Shown in pieces: positions 27,601 through 43,467 of a stretch of DNA of 64,000 nucleotides. Under the pieces are notes generated by a model. That model was not told where the DNA came from. It worked only from the letters and a program-made list of their open reading frames with translations, and searched no databases. Numbering within the stretch: the stretch's first letter is position 1; each line of letters starts with the position of its first letter. The DNA is taken from positions 83,862,324-83,926,323 of the forward strand of contig CP136061.1 in NCBI GenBank assembly GCA_032622095.1, given 5' to 3'. Source of the stretch: Siphonodentalium dalli. Its lineage: Eukaryota > Mollusca > Scaphopoda > Gadilida > Siphonodentaliidae. The position numbers and the translations under genes are program-made.

Positions 27601-30600
27601 AGAAAATTTAAATAAAAAATACTTTAATAGCATAATAAAGCAACTATAAGTCAATTTAAATATCTAAACATCATCATACAACATCAGCCACAGTCTCAGG
27701 CATGAAATTTGACCAGATGGCAGGGCATACTGTCTGTTTAACAAACCTGCCATGACAGTTTTGCACGACATTAACACTACTGACGATGCCATCACCCCCC
27801 CCCCCCCCGACTTGGGGTGGGACTACGGTCCCCGATAAGGCTACTGGGTGCCGGGAAATCTTAATTGGGTTAACTGCCACCTTTTCCCAATGGGGGGGGG
27901 GCTAACACTACTCAAATTTTTGGGGAGGGGGGCTTTGGCCCCCCTGACCCCCTAATGGTACCTGATGTCCATGCAAAATTCCCAGATTTATCACTTTCTT
28001 TACTATCTACAGGCGAATCCATGCGTTTCTTCTTTAAATCTGTCCAAAATGTGGTCATTATCATTTGAAAATAAGAAAATATGGAATTAACAACTTATCA
28101 TGGCGAGACGTGAAATTTCGTAAAATTCATATTTTTCCTATAGGAATCACTGAACTAAATGGTTTCCCATAGGCGACAGTGTTAACGTTTCCGCCAAATT
28201 CACTGAATTGAAGCCTGCAGGCCATACCAGTGATGTTTACCCAGCTAGATTGACACCAGTTGATCACGAAAATGCAAGAAAAATCATAGGTCATGTGTTT
28301 ACTTTTAAAAATAAATCCCCAAGTGTACGACGGGGCTATCCCACAGCCAAATTTGATCTGGAAAAATCCAGAACTACAGCAGCTAGTTAAATAAATTTCC
28401 CGCTCACAAAAATCCATTCCCCCATTCATTCACCAGTTTAAATTATTTAGATATTATGTACAAGTCAAATAAACGCGATGTCATCCTTTAACAACGTGTC
28501 GCATGTATCAGGTGAAGGTCATTCTTCAGTTACCTTCACCTTTAGGGTTCCACGGTGTACTCGCTCCCCGACTCTAGAACACATTTAGCTCCCTGATTCC
28601 TATATATATGTATATGTGTGAAACACAGCGTTTCTTATAGTATTTTATCAAAATATAGACCTTACTGAAATAAAAAATGGATTATATCGAGCAGTAGTTG
28701 TTTATTTTTCCAATATGAGGCATCCTGAAAATTAGTGTCAATCCTCAAAATAAAGCCAAAAAATTTAGATTTTTTTTTCAATTTTACTAGCTGATGCATC
28801 TCGTATAACTGAAGAATGCCCTTATATACGATACTATTACTAAATTGAAGAGGATATGTTAATATACATTTTGAGTGGGATAACTTGTCCAATTTTAAAC
28901 CCTTTTCATGCAAAATTTGTCAATTTATAATAAACATTTACAAAAATTAACAGAAAATTTAAATAAAAAATACTTTAATAGCATAATAAAGCAACTATAA
29001 GTCAATTTAAATATCTAAACATCATCATACAACATCAGCCACAGTCTCAGGCATGAAATTTGACCAGATGGCAGGGCATACTGTCTGTTTAACAAACCTG
29101 CCATGACAGTTTTGCACGACATTAACACTACTGGCGATGCCATCACCCCCCCCCCCCGACTTGGGGTGGGACTACGGTCCCCGATAAGGCTACTGGGTGC
29201 CGGGAAATCTTAATTGGGTTAACTGCCACCTTTTCCCAATGGGGGGGGGCTAACACTACTCAAATTTTTGGGGAGGGGGGCTTTGGCCCCCCTGACCCCC
29301 TAATGGTACCTGATGTCCATGCAAAATTCCCAGATTTATCACTTTCTTTACTATCTACAGGCGAATCCATGCGTTTCTTCTTTAAATCTGTCCAAAATGT
29401 GGTCATTATCATTTGAAAATAAGAAAATATGGAATTAACAACTTATCATGGCGAGACGTGAAATTTCGTAAAATTCATATTTTTCCTATAGGAATCACTG
29501 AACTAAATGGTTTCCCATAGGCGACAGTGTTAACGTTTCCGCCAAATTCACTGAATTGAAGCCTGCAGGCCATACCAGTGATGTTTACCCAGCAAGATTG
29601 ACACCAGTTGATCACGAAAATGCAAGAAAAATCATAGGTCATGTGTTTACTTTTAAAAATAAATCCCCAAGTGTACGACGGGGCTATCCCACAGCCAAAT
29701 TTGATCTGGAAAAATCCAGAACTACAGCAGCTAGTTAAATAAATTTCCCGCTCACAAAAATCCATTCCCCCATTCATTCACCAGTTTAAATTATTTAGAT
29801 ATTATGTACAAGTCAAATAAACGCGATGTCATCCTTTAACAACGTGTCGCATGTATCAGGTGAAGGTCATTCTTCAGTTACCTTCACCTTTAGGGTTCCA
29901 CGGTGTACTCGCTCCCCGACTCTAGAACACATTTAGCTCCCTGATTCCTATATATATGTATATGTGTGAAACACAGCGTTTCTTATAGTATTTTATCAAA
30001 ATATAGACCTTACTGAAATAAAAAATGGATTATATCGAGCAGTAGTTGTTTATTTTTCCAATATGAGGCATCCTGAAAATTAGTGTCAATCCTCAAAATA
30101 AAGCCAAAAAATTTAGATTTTTTTTTCAATTTTACTAGCTGATGCATCTCGTATAACTGAAGAATGCCCTTATATACGATACTATTACTAAATTGAAGAG
30201 GATATGTTAATATACATTTTGAGTGGGATAACTTGTCCAATTTTAAACCCTTTTCATGCAAAATTTGTCAATTTATAATAAACATTTACAAAAATTAACA
30301 GAAAATTTAAATAAAAAATACTTTAATAGCATAATAAAGCAACTATAAGTCAATTTAAATATCTAAACATCATCATACAACATCAGCCACAGTCTCAGGC
30401 ATGAAATTTGACCAGATGGCAGGGCATACTGTCTGTTTAACAAACCTGCCATGACAGTTTTGCACGACATTAACACTACTGGCGATGCCATCACCCCCCC
30501 CCCCCCGACTTGGGGTGGGACTACGGTCCCCGATAAGGCTACTGGGTGCCGGGAAATCTTAATTGGGTTAACTGCCACCTTTTCCCAATGGGGGGGGGGC

Positions 30601-33600
30601 TAACACTACTCAAATTTTTGGGGAGGGGGGCTTTGGCCCCCCTGACCCCCTAATGGTACCTGATGTCCATGCAAAATTCCCAGATTTATCACTTTCTTTA
30701 CTATCTACAGGCGAATCCATGCGTTTCTTCTTTAAATCTGTCCAAAATGTGGTCATTATCATTTGAAAATAAGAAAATATGGAATTAACAACTTATCATG
30801 GCGAGACGTGAAATTTCGTAAAATTCATATTTTTCCTATAGGAATCACTGAACTAAATGGTTTCCCATAGGCGACAGTGTTAACGTTTCCGCCAAATTCA
30901 CTGAATTGAAGCCTGCAGGCCATACCAGTGATGTTTACCCAGCTAGATTGACACCAGTTGATCACGAAAATGCAAGAAAAATCATAGGTCATGTGTTTAC
31001 TTTTAAAAATAAATCCCCAAGTGTACGACGGGGCTATCCCACAGCCAAATTTGATCTGGAAAAATCCAGAACTACAGCAGCTAGTTAAATAAATTTCCCG
31101 CTCACAAAAATCCATTCCCCCATTCATTCACCAGTTTAAATTATTTAGATATTATGTACAAGTCAAATAAACGCGATGTCATCCTTTAACAACGTGTCGC
31201 ATGTATCAGGTGAAGGTCATTCTTCAGTTACCTTCACCTTTAGGGTTCCACGGTGTACTCGCTCCCCGACTCTAGAACACATTTAGCTCCCTGATTCCTA
31301 TATATATGTATATGTGTGAAACACAGCGTTTCTTATAGTATTTTATCAAAATATAGACCTTACTGAAATAAAAAATGGATTATATCGAGCAGTAGTTGTT
31401 TATTTTTCCAATATGAGGCATCCTGAAAATTAGTGTCAATCCTCAAAATAAAGCCAAAAAATTTAGATTTTTTTTTCAATTTTACTAGCTGATGCATCTC
31501 GTATAACTGAAGAATGCCCTTATATACGATACTATTACTAAATTGAAGAGGATATGTTAATATACATTTTGAGTGGGATAACTTGTCCAATTTTAAACCC
31601 TTTTCATGCAAAATTTGTCAATTTATAATAAACATTTACAAAAATTAACAGAAAATTTAAATAAAAAATACTTTAATAGCATAATAAAGCAACTATAAGT
31701 CAATTTAAATATCTAAACATCATCATACAACATCAGCCACAGTCTCAGGCATGAAATTTGACCAGATGGCAGGGCATACTGTCTGTTTAACAAACCTGCC
31801 ATGACAGTTTTGCACGACATTAACACTACTGACGATGCCATCACCCCCCCCCGACTTGGGGTGGGACTACGGTCCCCGATAAGGCTACTGGGTGCCGGGA
31901 AATCTTAATTGGGTTAACTGCCACCTTTTCCCAATGGGGGGGGGGGCTAACACTACTCAAATTTTTGGGGAGGGGGGCTTTGGCCCCCCTGACCCCCTAA
32001 TGGTACCTGATGTCCATGCAAAATTCCCAGATTTATCACTTTCTTTACTATCTACAGGCGAATCCATGCGTTTCTTCTTTAAATCTGTCCAAAATGTGGT
32101 CATTATCATTTGAAAATAAGAAAATATGGAATTAACAACTTATCATGGCGAGACGTGAAATTTCGTAAAATTCATATTTTTCCTATAGGAATCACTGAAC
32201 TAAATGGTTTCCCATAGGCGACAGTGTTAACGTTTCCGCCAAATTCACTGAATTGAAGCCTGCAGGCCATACCAGTGATGTTTACCCAGCTAGATTGACA
32301 CCAGTTGATCACGAAAATGCAAGAAAAATCATAGGTCATGTGTTTACTTTTAAAAATAAATCCCCAAGTGTACGACGGGGCTATCCCACAGCCAAATTTG
32401 ATCTGGAAAAATCCAGAACTACAGCAGCTAGTTAAATAAATTTCCCGCTCACAAAAATCCATTCCCCCATTCATTCACCAGTTTAAATTATTTAGATATT
32501 ATGTACAAGTCAAATAAACGCGATGTCATCCTTTAACAACGTGTCGCATGTATCAGGTGAAGGTCATTCTTCAGTTACCTTCACCTTTAGGGTTCCACGG
32601 TGTACTCGCTCCCCGACTCTAGAACACATTTAGCTCCCTGATTCCTATATATATGTATATGTGTGAAACACAGCGTTTCTTATAGTATTTTATCAAAATA
32701 TAGACCTTACTGAAATAAAAAATGGATTATATCGAGCAGTAGTTGTTTATTTTTCCAATATGAGGCATCCTGAAAATTAGTGTCAATCCTCAAAATAAAG
32801 CCAAAAAATTTAGATTTTTTTTTCAATTTTACTAGCTGATGCATCTCGTATAACTGAAGAATGCCCTTATATACGATACTATTACTAAATTGAAGAGGAT
32901 ATGTTAATATACATTTTGAGTGGGATAACTTGTCCAATTTTAAACCCTTTTCATGCAAAATTTGTCAATTTATAATAAACATTTACAAAAATTAACAGAA
33001 AATTTAAATAAAAAATACTTTAATAGCATAATAAAGCAACTATAAGTCAATTTAAATATCTAAACATCATCATACAACATCAGCCACAGTCTCAGGCATG
33101 AAATTTGACCAGATGGCAGGGCATACTGTCTGTTTAACAAACCTGCCATGACAGTTTTGCACGACATTAACACTACTGGCGATGCCATCACCCCCCCCCC
33201 CCGACTTGGGGTGGGACTACGGTCCCCGATAAGGCTACTGGGTGCCGGGAAATCTTAATTGGGTTAACTGCCACCTTTTCCCAATGGGGGGGGGGCTAAC
33301 ACTACTCAAATTTTTGGGGAGGGGGGCTTTGGCCCCCCTGACCCCCTAATGGTACCTGATGTCCATGCAAAATTCCCAGATTTATCACTTTCTTTACTAT
33401 CTACAGGCGAATCCATGCGTTTCTTCTTTAAATCTGTCCAAAATGTGGTCATTATCATTTGAAAATAAGAAAATATGGAATTAACAACTTATCATGGCGA
33501 GACGTGAAATTTCGTAAAATTCATATTTTTCCTATAGGAATCACTGAACTAAATGGTTTCCCATAGGCGACAGTGTTAACGTTTCCGCCAAATTCACTGA

Positions 33601-36600
33601 ATTGAAGCCTGCAGGCCATACCAGTGATGTTTACCCAGCTAGATTGACACCAGTTGATCACGAAAATGCAAGAAAAATCATAGGTCATGTGTTTACTTTT
33701 AAAAATAAATCCCCAAGTGTACGACGGGGCTATCCCACAGCCAAATTTGATCTGGAAAAATCCAGAACTACAGCAGCTAGTTAAATACATTTCCCGCTCA
33801 CAAAAATCCATTCCCCCATTCATTCACCAGTTTAAATTATTTAGATATTATGTACAAGTCAAATAAACGCGATGTCATCCTTTAACAACGTGTCGCATGT
33901 ATCAGGTGAAGGTCATTCTTCAGTTACCTTCACCTTTAGGGTTCCACGGTGTACTCGCTCCCCGACTCTAGAACACATTTAGCTCCCTGATTCCTATATA
34001 TATGTATATGTGTGAAACACAGCGTTTCTTATAGTATTTTATCAAAATATAGACCTTACTGAAATAAAAAATGGATTATATCGAGCAGTAGTTGTTTATT
34101 TTTCCAATATGAGGCATCCTGAAAATTAGTGTCAATCCTCAAAATAAAGCCAAAAAATTTAGATTTTTTTTTCAATTTTACTAGCTGATGCATCTCGTAT
34201 AACTGAAGAATGCCCTTATATACGATACTATTACTAAATTGAAGAGGATATGTTAATATACATTTTGAGTGGGATAACTTGTCCAATTTTAAACCCTTTT
34301 CATGCAAAATTTGTCAATTTATAATAAACATTTACAAAAATTAACAGAAAATTTAAATAAAAAATACTTTAATAGCATAATAAAGCAACTATAAGTCAAT
34401 TTAAATATCTAAACATCATCATACAACATCAGCCACAGTCTCAGGCATGAAATTTGACCAGATGGCAGGGCATACTGTCTGTTTAACAAACCTGCCATGA
34501 CAGTTTTGCACGACATTAACACTACTGGCGATGCCATCACCCCCCCCCCCCCCGACTTGGGGTGGGACTACGGTCCCCGATAAGGCTACTGGGTGCCGGG
34601 AAATCTTAATTGGGTTAACTGCCACCTTTTCCCAATGGGGGGGGGGGGGCTAACACTACTCAAATTTTTGGGGAGGGGGGCTTTGGCCCCCCTGACCCCC
34701 TAATGGTACCTGATGTCCATGCAAAATTCCCAGATTTATCACTTTCTTTACTATCTACAGGCGAATCCATGCGTTTCTTCTTTAAATCTGTCCAAAATGT
34801 GGTCATTATCATTTGAAAATAAGAAAATATGGAATTAACAACTTATCATGGCGAGACGTGAAATTTCGTAAAATTCATATTTTTCCTATAGGAATCACTG
34901 AACTAAATGGTTTCCCATAGGCGACAGTGTTAACGTTTCCGCCAAATTCACTGAATTGAAGCCTGCAGGCCATACCAGTGATGTTTACCCAGCTAGATTG
35001 ACACCAGTTGATCACGAAAATGCAAGAAAAATCATAGGTCATGTGTTTACTTTTAAAAATAAATCCCCAAGTGTACGACGGGGCTATCCCACAGCCAAAT
35101 TTGATCTGGAAAAATCCAGAACTACAGCAGCTAGTTAAATAAATTTCCCGCTCACAAAAATCCATTCCCCCATTCATTCACCAGTTTAAATTATTTAGAT
35201 ATTATGTACAAGTCAAATAAACGCGATGTCATCCTTTAACAACGTGTCGCATGTATCAGGTGAAGGTCATTCTTCAGTTACCTTCACCTTTAGGGTTCCA
35301 CGGTGTACTCGCTCCCCGACTCTAGAACACATTTAGCTCCCTGATTCCTATATATATGTATATGTGTGAAACACAGCGTTTCTTATAGTATTTTATCAAA
35401 ATATAGACCTTACTGAAATAAAAAATGGATTATATCGAGCAGTAGTTGTTTATTTTTCCAATATGAGGCATCCTGAAAATTAGTGTCAATCCTCAAAATA
35501 AAGCCAAAAAATTTAGATTTTTTTTTCAATTTTACTAGCTGATGCATCTCGTATAACTGAAGAATGCCCTTATATACGATACTATTACTAAATTGAAGAG
35601 GATATGTTAATATACATTTTGAGTGGGATAACTTGTCCAATTTTAAACCCTTTTCATGCAAAATTTGTCAATTTATAATAAACATTTACAAAAATTAACA
35701 GAAAATTTAAATAAAAAATACTTTAATAGCATAATAAAGCAACTATAAGTCAATTTAAATATCTAAACATCATCATACAACATCAGCCACAGTCTCAGGC
35801 ATGAAATTTGACCAGATGGCAGGGCATACTGTCTGTTTAACAAACCTGCCATGACAGTTTTGCACGACATTAACACTACTGACGATGCCATCACCCCCCC
35901 CCCCCCCCGACTTGGGGTGGGACTACGGTCCCCGATAAGGCTACTGGGTGCCGGGAAATCTTAATTGGGTTAACTGCCACCTTTTCCCAATGGGGGGGGG
36001 GGGGCTAACACTACTCAAATTTTTGGGGAGGGGGGCTTTGGCCCCCCTGACCCCCTAATGGTACCTGATGTCCATGCAAAATTCCCAGATTTATCACTTT
36101 CTTTACTATCTACAGGCGAATCCATGCGTTTCTTCTTTAAATCTGTCCAAAATGTGGTCATTATCATTTGAAAATAAGAAAATATGGAATTAACAACTTA
36201 TCATGGCGAGACGTGAAATTTCGTAAAATTCATATTTTTCCTATAGGAATCACTGAACTAAATGGTTTCCCATAGGCGACAGTGTTAACGTTTCCGCCAA
36301 ATTCACTGAATTGAAGCCTGCAGGCCATACCAGTGATGTTTACCCAGCTAGATTGACACCAGTTGATCACGAAAATGCAAGAAAAATCATAGGTCATGTG
36401 TTTACTTTTAAAAATAAATCCCCAAGTGTACGACGGGGCTATCCCACAGCCAAATTTGATCTGGAAAAATCCAGAACTACAGCAGCTAGTTAAATAAATT
36501 TCCCGCTCACAAAAATCCATTCCCCCATTCATTCACCAGTTTAAATTATTTAGATATTATGTACAAGTCAAATAAACGCGATGTCATCCTTTAACAACGT

Positions 36601-39600
36601 GTCGCATGTATCAGGTGAAGGTCATTCTTCAGTTACCTTCACCTTTAGGGTTCCACGGTGTACTCGCTCCCCGACTCTAGAACACATTTAGCTCCCTGAT
36701 TCCTATATATATGTATATGTGTGAAACACAGCGTTTCTTATAGTATTTTATCAAAATATAGACCTTACTGAAATAAAAAATGGATTATATCGAGCAGTAG
36801 TTGTTTATTTTTCCAATATGAGGCATCCTGAAAATTAGTGTCAATCCTCAAAATAAAGCCAAAAAATTTAGATTTTTTTTTCAATTTTACTAGCTGATGC
36901 ATCTCGTATAACTGAAGAATGCCCTTATATACGATACTATTACTAAATTGAAGAGGATATGTTAATATACATTTTGAGTGGGATAACTTGTCCAATTTTA
37001 AACCCTTTTCATGCAAAATTTGTCAATTTATAATAAACATTTACAAAAATTAACAGAAAATTTAAATAAAAAATACTTTAATAGCATAATAAAGCAACTA
37101 TAAGTCAATTTAAATATCTAAACATCATCATACAACATCAGCCACAGTCTCAGGCATGAAATTTGACCAGATGGCAGGGCATACTGTCTGTTTAACAAAC
37201 CTGCCATGACAGTTTTGCACGACATTAACACTACTGGCGATGCCATCACCCCCCCCCCCCCGACTTGGGGTGGGACTACGGTCCCCGATAAGGCTACTGG
37301 GTGCCGGGAAATCTTAATTGGGTTAACTGCCACCTTTTCCCAATGGGGGGGGGCTAACACTACTCAAATTTTTGGGGAGGGGGGCTTTGGCCCCCCTGAC
37401 CCCCTAATGGTACCTGATGTCCATGCAAAATTCCCAGATTTATCACTTTCTTTACTATCTACAGGCGAATCCATGCGTTTCTTCTTTAAATCTGTCCAAA
37501 ATGTGGTCATTATCATTTGAAAATAAGAAAATATGGAATTAACAACTTATCATGGCGAGACGTGAAATTTCGTAAAATTCATATTTTTCCTATAGGAATC
37601 ACTGAACTAAATGGTTTCCCATAGGCGACAGTGTTAACGTTTCCGCCAAATTCACTGAATTGAAGCCTGCAGGCCATACCAGTGATGTTTACCCAGCTAG
37701 ATTGACACCAGTTGATCACGAAAATGCAAGAAAAATCATAGGTCATGTGTTTACTTTTAAAAATAAATCCCCAAGTGTACGACGGGGCTATCCCACAGCC
37801 AAATTTGATCTGGAAAAATCCAGAACTACAGCAGCTAGTTAAATAAATTTCCCGCTCACAAAAATCCATTCCCCCATTCATTCACCAGTTTAAATTATTT
37901 AGATATTATGTACAAGTCAAATAAACGCGATGTCATCCTTTAACAACGTGTCGCATGTATCAGGTGAAGGTCATTCTTCAGTTACCTTCACCTTTAGGGT
38001 TCCACGGTGTACTCGCTCCCCGACTCTAGAACACATTTAGCTCCCTGATTCCTATATATATGTATATGTGTGAAACACAGCGTTTCTTATAGTATTTTAT
38101 CAAAATATAGACCTTACTGAAATAAAAAATGGATTATATCGAGCAGTAGTTGTTTATTTTTCCAATATGAGGCATCCTGAAAATTAGTGTCAATCCTCAA
38201 AATAAAGCCAAAAAATTTAGATTTTTTTTTCAATTTTACTAGCTGATGCATCTCGTATAACTGAAGAATGCCCTTATATACGATACTATTACTAAATTGA
38301 AGAGGATATGTTAATATACATTTTGAGTGGGATAACTTGTCCAATTTTAAACCCTTTTCATGCAAAATTTGTCAATTTATAATAAACATTTACAAAAATT
38401 AACAGAAAATTTAAATAAAAAATACTTTAATAGCATAATAAAGCAACTATAAGTCAATTTAAATATCTAAACATCATCATACAACATCAGCCACAGTCTC
38501 AGGCATGAAATTTGACCAGATGGCAGGGCATACTGTCTGTTTAACAAACCTGCCATGACAGTTTTGCACGACATTAACACTACTGGCGATGCCATCACCC
38601 CCCCCCCCCCCCCCCCCGACTTGGGGTGGGACTACGGTCCCCGATAAGGCTACTGGGTGCCGGGAAATCTTAATTGGGTTAACTGCCACCTTTTCCCAAT
38701 GGGGGGGGGGGGCTAACACTACTCAAATTTTTGGGGAGGGGGGCTTTGGCCCCCCTGACCCCCTAATGGTACCTGATGTCCATGCAAAATTCCCAGATTT
38801 ATCACTTTCTTTACTATCTACAGGCGAATCCATGCGTTTCTTCTTTAAATCTGTCCAAAATGTGGTCATTATCATTTGAAAATAAGAAAATATGGAATTA
38901 ACAACTTATCATGGCGAGACGTGAAATTTCGTAAAATTCATATTTTTCCTATAGGAATCACTGAACTAAATGGTTTCCCATAGGCGACAGTGTTAACGTT
39001 TCCGCCAAATTCACTGAATTGAAGCCTGCAGGCCATACCAGTGATGTTTACCCAGCTAGATTGACACCAGTTGATCACGAAAATGCAAGAAAAATCATAG
39101 GTCATGTGTTTACTTTTAAAAATAAATCCCCAAGTGTACGACGGGGCTATCCCACAGCCAAATTTGATCTGGAAAAATCCAGAACTACAGCAGCTAGTTA
39201 AATACATTTCCCGCTCACAAAAATCCATTCCCCCATTCATTCACCAGTTTAAATTATTTAGATATTATGTACAAGTCAAATAAACGCGATGTCATCCTTT
39301 AACAACGTGTCGCATGTATCAGGTGAAGGTCATTCTTCAGTTACCTTCACCTTTAGGGTTCCACGGTGTACTCGCTCCCCGACTCTAGAACACATTTAGC
39401 TCCCTGATTCCTATATATATGTATATGTGTGAAACACAGCGTTTCTTATAGTATTTTATCAAAATATAGACCTTACTGAAATAAAAAATGGATTATATCG
39501 AGCAGTAGTTGTTTATTTTTCCAATATGAGGCATCCTGAAAATTAGTGTCAATCCTCAAAATAAAGCCAAAAAATTTAGATTTTTTTTTCAATTTTACTA

Positions 39601-42600
39601 GCTGATGCATCTCGTATAACTGAAGAATGCCCTTATATACGATACTATTACTAAATTGAAGAGGATATGTTAATATACATTTTGAGTGGGATAACTTGTC
39701 CAATTTTAAACCCTTTTCATGCAAAATTTGTCAATTTATAATAAACATTTACAAAAATTAACAGAAAATTTAAATAAAAAATACTTTAATAGCATAATAA
39801 AGCAACTATAAGTCAATTTAAATATCTAAACATCATCATACAACATCAGCCACAGTCTCAGGCATGAAATTTGACCAGATGGCAGGGCATACTGTCTGTT
39901 TAACAAACCTGCCATGACAGTTTTGCACGACATTAACACTACTGGCGATGCCATCACCCCCCCCCCCCCCGACTTGGGGTGGGACTACGGTCCCCGATAA
40001 GGCTACTGGGTGCCGGGAAATCTTAATTGGGTTAACTGCCACCTTTTCCCAATGGGGGGGGGGGGGCTAACACTACTCAAATTTTTGGGGAGGGGGGCTT
40101 TGGCCCCCCTGACCCCCTAATGGTACCTGATGTCCATGCAAAATTCCCAGATTTATCACTTTCTTTACTATCTACAGGCGAATCCATGCGTTTCTTCTTT
40201 AAATCTGTCCAAAATGTGGTCATTATCATTTGAAAATAAGAAAATATGGAATTAACAACTTATCATGGCGAGACGTGAAATTTCGTAAAATTCATATTTT
40301 TCCTATAGGAATCACTGAACTAAATGGTTTCCCATAGGCGACAGTGTTAACGTTTCCGCCAAATTCACTGAATTGAAGCCTGCAGGCCATACCAGTGATG
40401 TTTACCCAGCTAGATTGACACCAGTTGATCACGAAAATGCAAGAAAAATCATAGGTCATGTGTTTACTTTTAAAAATAAATCCCCAAGTGTACGACGGGG
40501 CTATCCCACAGCCAAATTTGATCTGGAAAAATCCAGAACTACAGCAGCTAGTTAAATACATTTCCCGCTCACAAAAATCCATTCCCCCATTCATTCACCA
40601 GTTTAAATTATTTAGATATTATGTACAAGTCAAATAAACGCGATGTCATCCTTTAACAACGTGTCGCATGTATCAGGTGAAGGTCATTCTTCAGTTACCT
40701 TCACCTTTAGGGTTCCACGGTGTACTCGCTCCCCGACTCTAGAACACATTTAGCTCCCTGATTCCTATATATATGTATATGTGTGAAACACAGCGTTTCT
40801 TATAGTATTTTATCAAAATATAGACCTTACTGAAATAAAAAATGGATTATATCGAGCAGTAGTTGTTTATTTTTCCAATATGAGGCATCCTGAAAATTAG
40901 TGTCAGTCCTCAAAATAAAGCCAAAAAATTTAGATTTTTTTTTCAATTTTACTAGCTGATGCATCTCGTATAACTGAAGAATGCCCTTATATACGATACT
41001 ATTACTAAATTGAAGAGGATATGTTAATATACATTTTGAGTGGGATAACTTGTCCAATTTTAAACCCTTTTCATGCAAAATTTGTCAATTTATAATAAAC
41101 ATTTACAAAAATTAACAGAAAATTTAAATAAAAAATACTTTAATAGCATAATAAAGCAACTATAAGTCAATTTAAATATCTAAACATCATCATACAACAT
41201 CAGCCACAGTCTCAGGCATGAAATTTGACCAGATGGCAGGGCATACTGTCTGTTTAACAAACCTGCCATGACAGTTTTGCACGACATTAACACTACTGGC
41301 GATGCCATCACCCCCCCCCCCCCCCGACTTGGGGTGGGACTACGGTCCCCGATAAGGCTACTGGGTGCCGGGAAATCTTAATTGGGTTAACTGCCACCTT
41401 TTCCCAATGGGGGGGGGCTAACACTACTCAAATTTTTGGGGAGGGGGGCTTTGGCCCCCCTGACCCCCTAATGGTACCTGATGTCCATGCAAAATTCCCA
41501 GATTTATCACTTTCTTTACTATCTACAGGCGAATCCATGCGTTTCTTCTTTAAATCTGTCCAAAATGTGGTCATTATCATTTGAAAATAAGAAAATATGG
41601 AATTAACAACTTATCATGGCGAGACGTGAAATTTCGTAAAATTCATATTTTTCCTATAGGAATCACTGAACTAAATGGTTTCCCATAGGCGACAGTGTTA
41701 ACGTTTCCGCCAAATTCACTGAATTGAAGCCTGCAGGCCATACCAGTGATGTTTACCCAGCTAGATTGACACCAGTTGATCACGAAAATGCAAGAAAAAT
41801 CATAGGTCATGTGTTTACTTTTAAAAATAAATCCCCAAGTGTACGACGGGGCTATCCCACTGCCAAATTTGATCTGGAAAAATCCAGAACTACAGCAGCT
41901 AGTTAAATAAATTTCCCGCTCACAAAAATCCATTCCCCCATTCATTCACCAGTTTAAATTATTTAGATATTATGTACAAGTCAAATAAACGCGATGTCAT
42001 CCTTTAACAACGTGTCGCATGTATCAGGTGAAGGTCATTCTTCAGTTACCTTCACCTTTAGGGTTCCACGGTGTACTCGCTCCCCGACTCTAGAACACAT
42101 TTAGCTCCCTGATTCCTATATATATGTATATGTGTGAAACACAGCGTTTCTTATAGTATTTTATCAAAATATAGACCTTACTGAAATAAAAAATGGATTA
42201 TATCGAGCAGTAGTTGTTTATTTTTCCAATATGAGGCATCCTGAAAATTAGTGTCAATCCTCAAAATAAAGCCAAAAAATTTAGATTTTTTTTTCAATTT
42301 TACTAGCTGATGCATCTCGTATAACTGAAGAATGCCCTTATATACGATACTATTACTAAATTGAAGAGGATATGTTAATATACATTTTGAGTGGGATAAC
42401 TTGTCCAATTTTAAACCCTTTTCATGCAAAATTTGTCAATTTATAATAAACATTTACAAAAATTAACAGAAAATTTAAATAAAAAATACTTTAATAGCAT
42501 AATAAAGCAACTATAAGTCAATTTAAATATCTAAACATCATCATACAACATCAGCCACAGTCTCAGGCATGAAATTTGACCAGATGGCAGGGCATACTGT

Positions 42601-43009
42601 CTGTTTAACAAACCTGCCATGACAGTTTTGCACGACATTAACACTACTGGCGATGCCATCACCCCCCCCCCCCCGACTTGGGGTGGGACTACGGTCCCCG
42701 ATAAGGCTACTGGGTGCCGGGAAATCTTAATTGGGTTAACTGCCACCTTTTCCCAATGGGGGGGGGGGCTAACACTACTCAAATTTTTGGGGAGGGGGGC
42801 TTTGGCCCCCCTGACCCCCTAATGGTACCTGATGTCCATGCAAAATTCCCAGATTTATCACTTTCTTTACTATCTACAGGCGAATCCATGCGTTTCTTCT
42901 TTAAATCTGTCCAAAATGTGGTCATTATCATTTGAAAATAAGAAAATATGGAATTAACAACTTATCATGGCGAGACGTGAAATTTCGTAAAATTCATATT
43001 TTTCCTATA

Positions 43010-43467
43010 GGAATCACTGAACTAAATGGTTTCCCATAGGCGACAGTGTTAACGTTTCCGCCAAATTCACTGAATTGAAGCCTGCAGGCCATACCAGTGA
43101 TGTTTACCCAGCTAGATTGACACCAGTTGATCACGAAAATGCAAGAAAAATCATAGGTCATGTGTTTACTTTTAAAAATAAATCCCCAAGTGTACGACGG
43201 GGCTATCCCACAGCCAAATTTGATCTGGAAAAATCCAGAACTACAGCAGCTAGTTAAATAAATTTCCCGCTCACAAAAATCCATTCCCCCATTCATTCAC
43301 CAGTTTAAATTATTTAGATATTATGTACAAGTCAAATAAACGCGATGTCATCCTTTAACAACGTGTCGCATGTATCAGGTGAAGGTCATTCTTCAGTTAC
43401 CTTCACCTTTAGGGTTCCACGGTGTACTCGCTCCCCGACTCTAGAACACATTTAGCTCCCTGATTCC
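43010..43467. mobile_element. Terminal module B copy at the array edge
   Basis: This is the last of the 28 copies and the only one in view not followed by part C. Its left side is ordinary array DNA with TATA at 43006-43009. Its right end TGATTCC (43461-43467) is followed by TATA (43468-43471) and then directly by non-satellite DNA starting CGACCC. The array therefore ends at the outer terminus of the TIR element, not at an arbitrary point in the unit. Confidence 0.85.

Noticed and set aside
317-43296. Recurrent short open frames of 60-111 codons throughout the satellite (100-codon minus frames in B, 83-codon minus frames in C, 67-111-codon frames across the G/C tracts) as genes
   Set aside because: They repeat only because the DNA repeats. 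Frames through the C/G runs change whenever a run changes length. Most lack splice context and domain signatures, and opposite strands are open over the same bases. Only one B frame is kept as a query.
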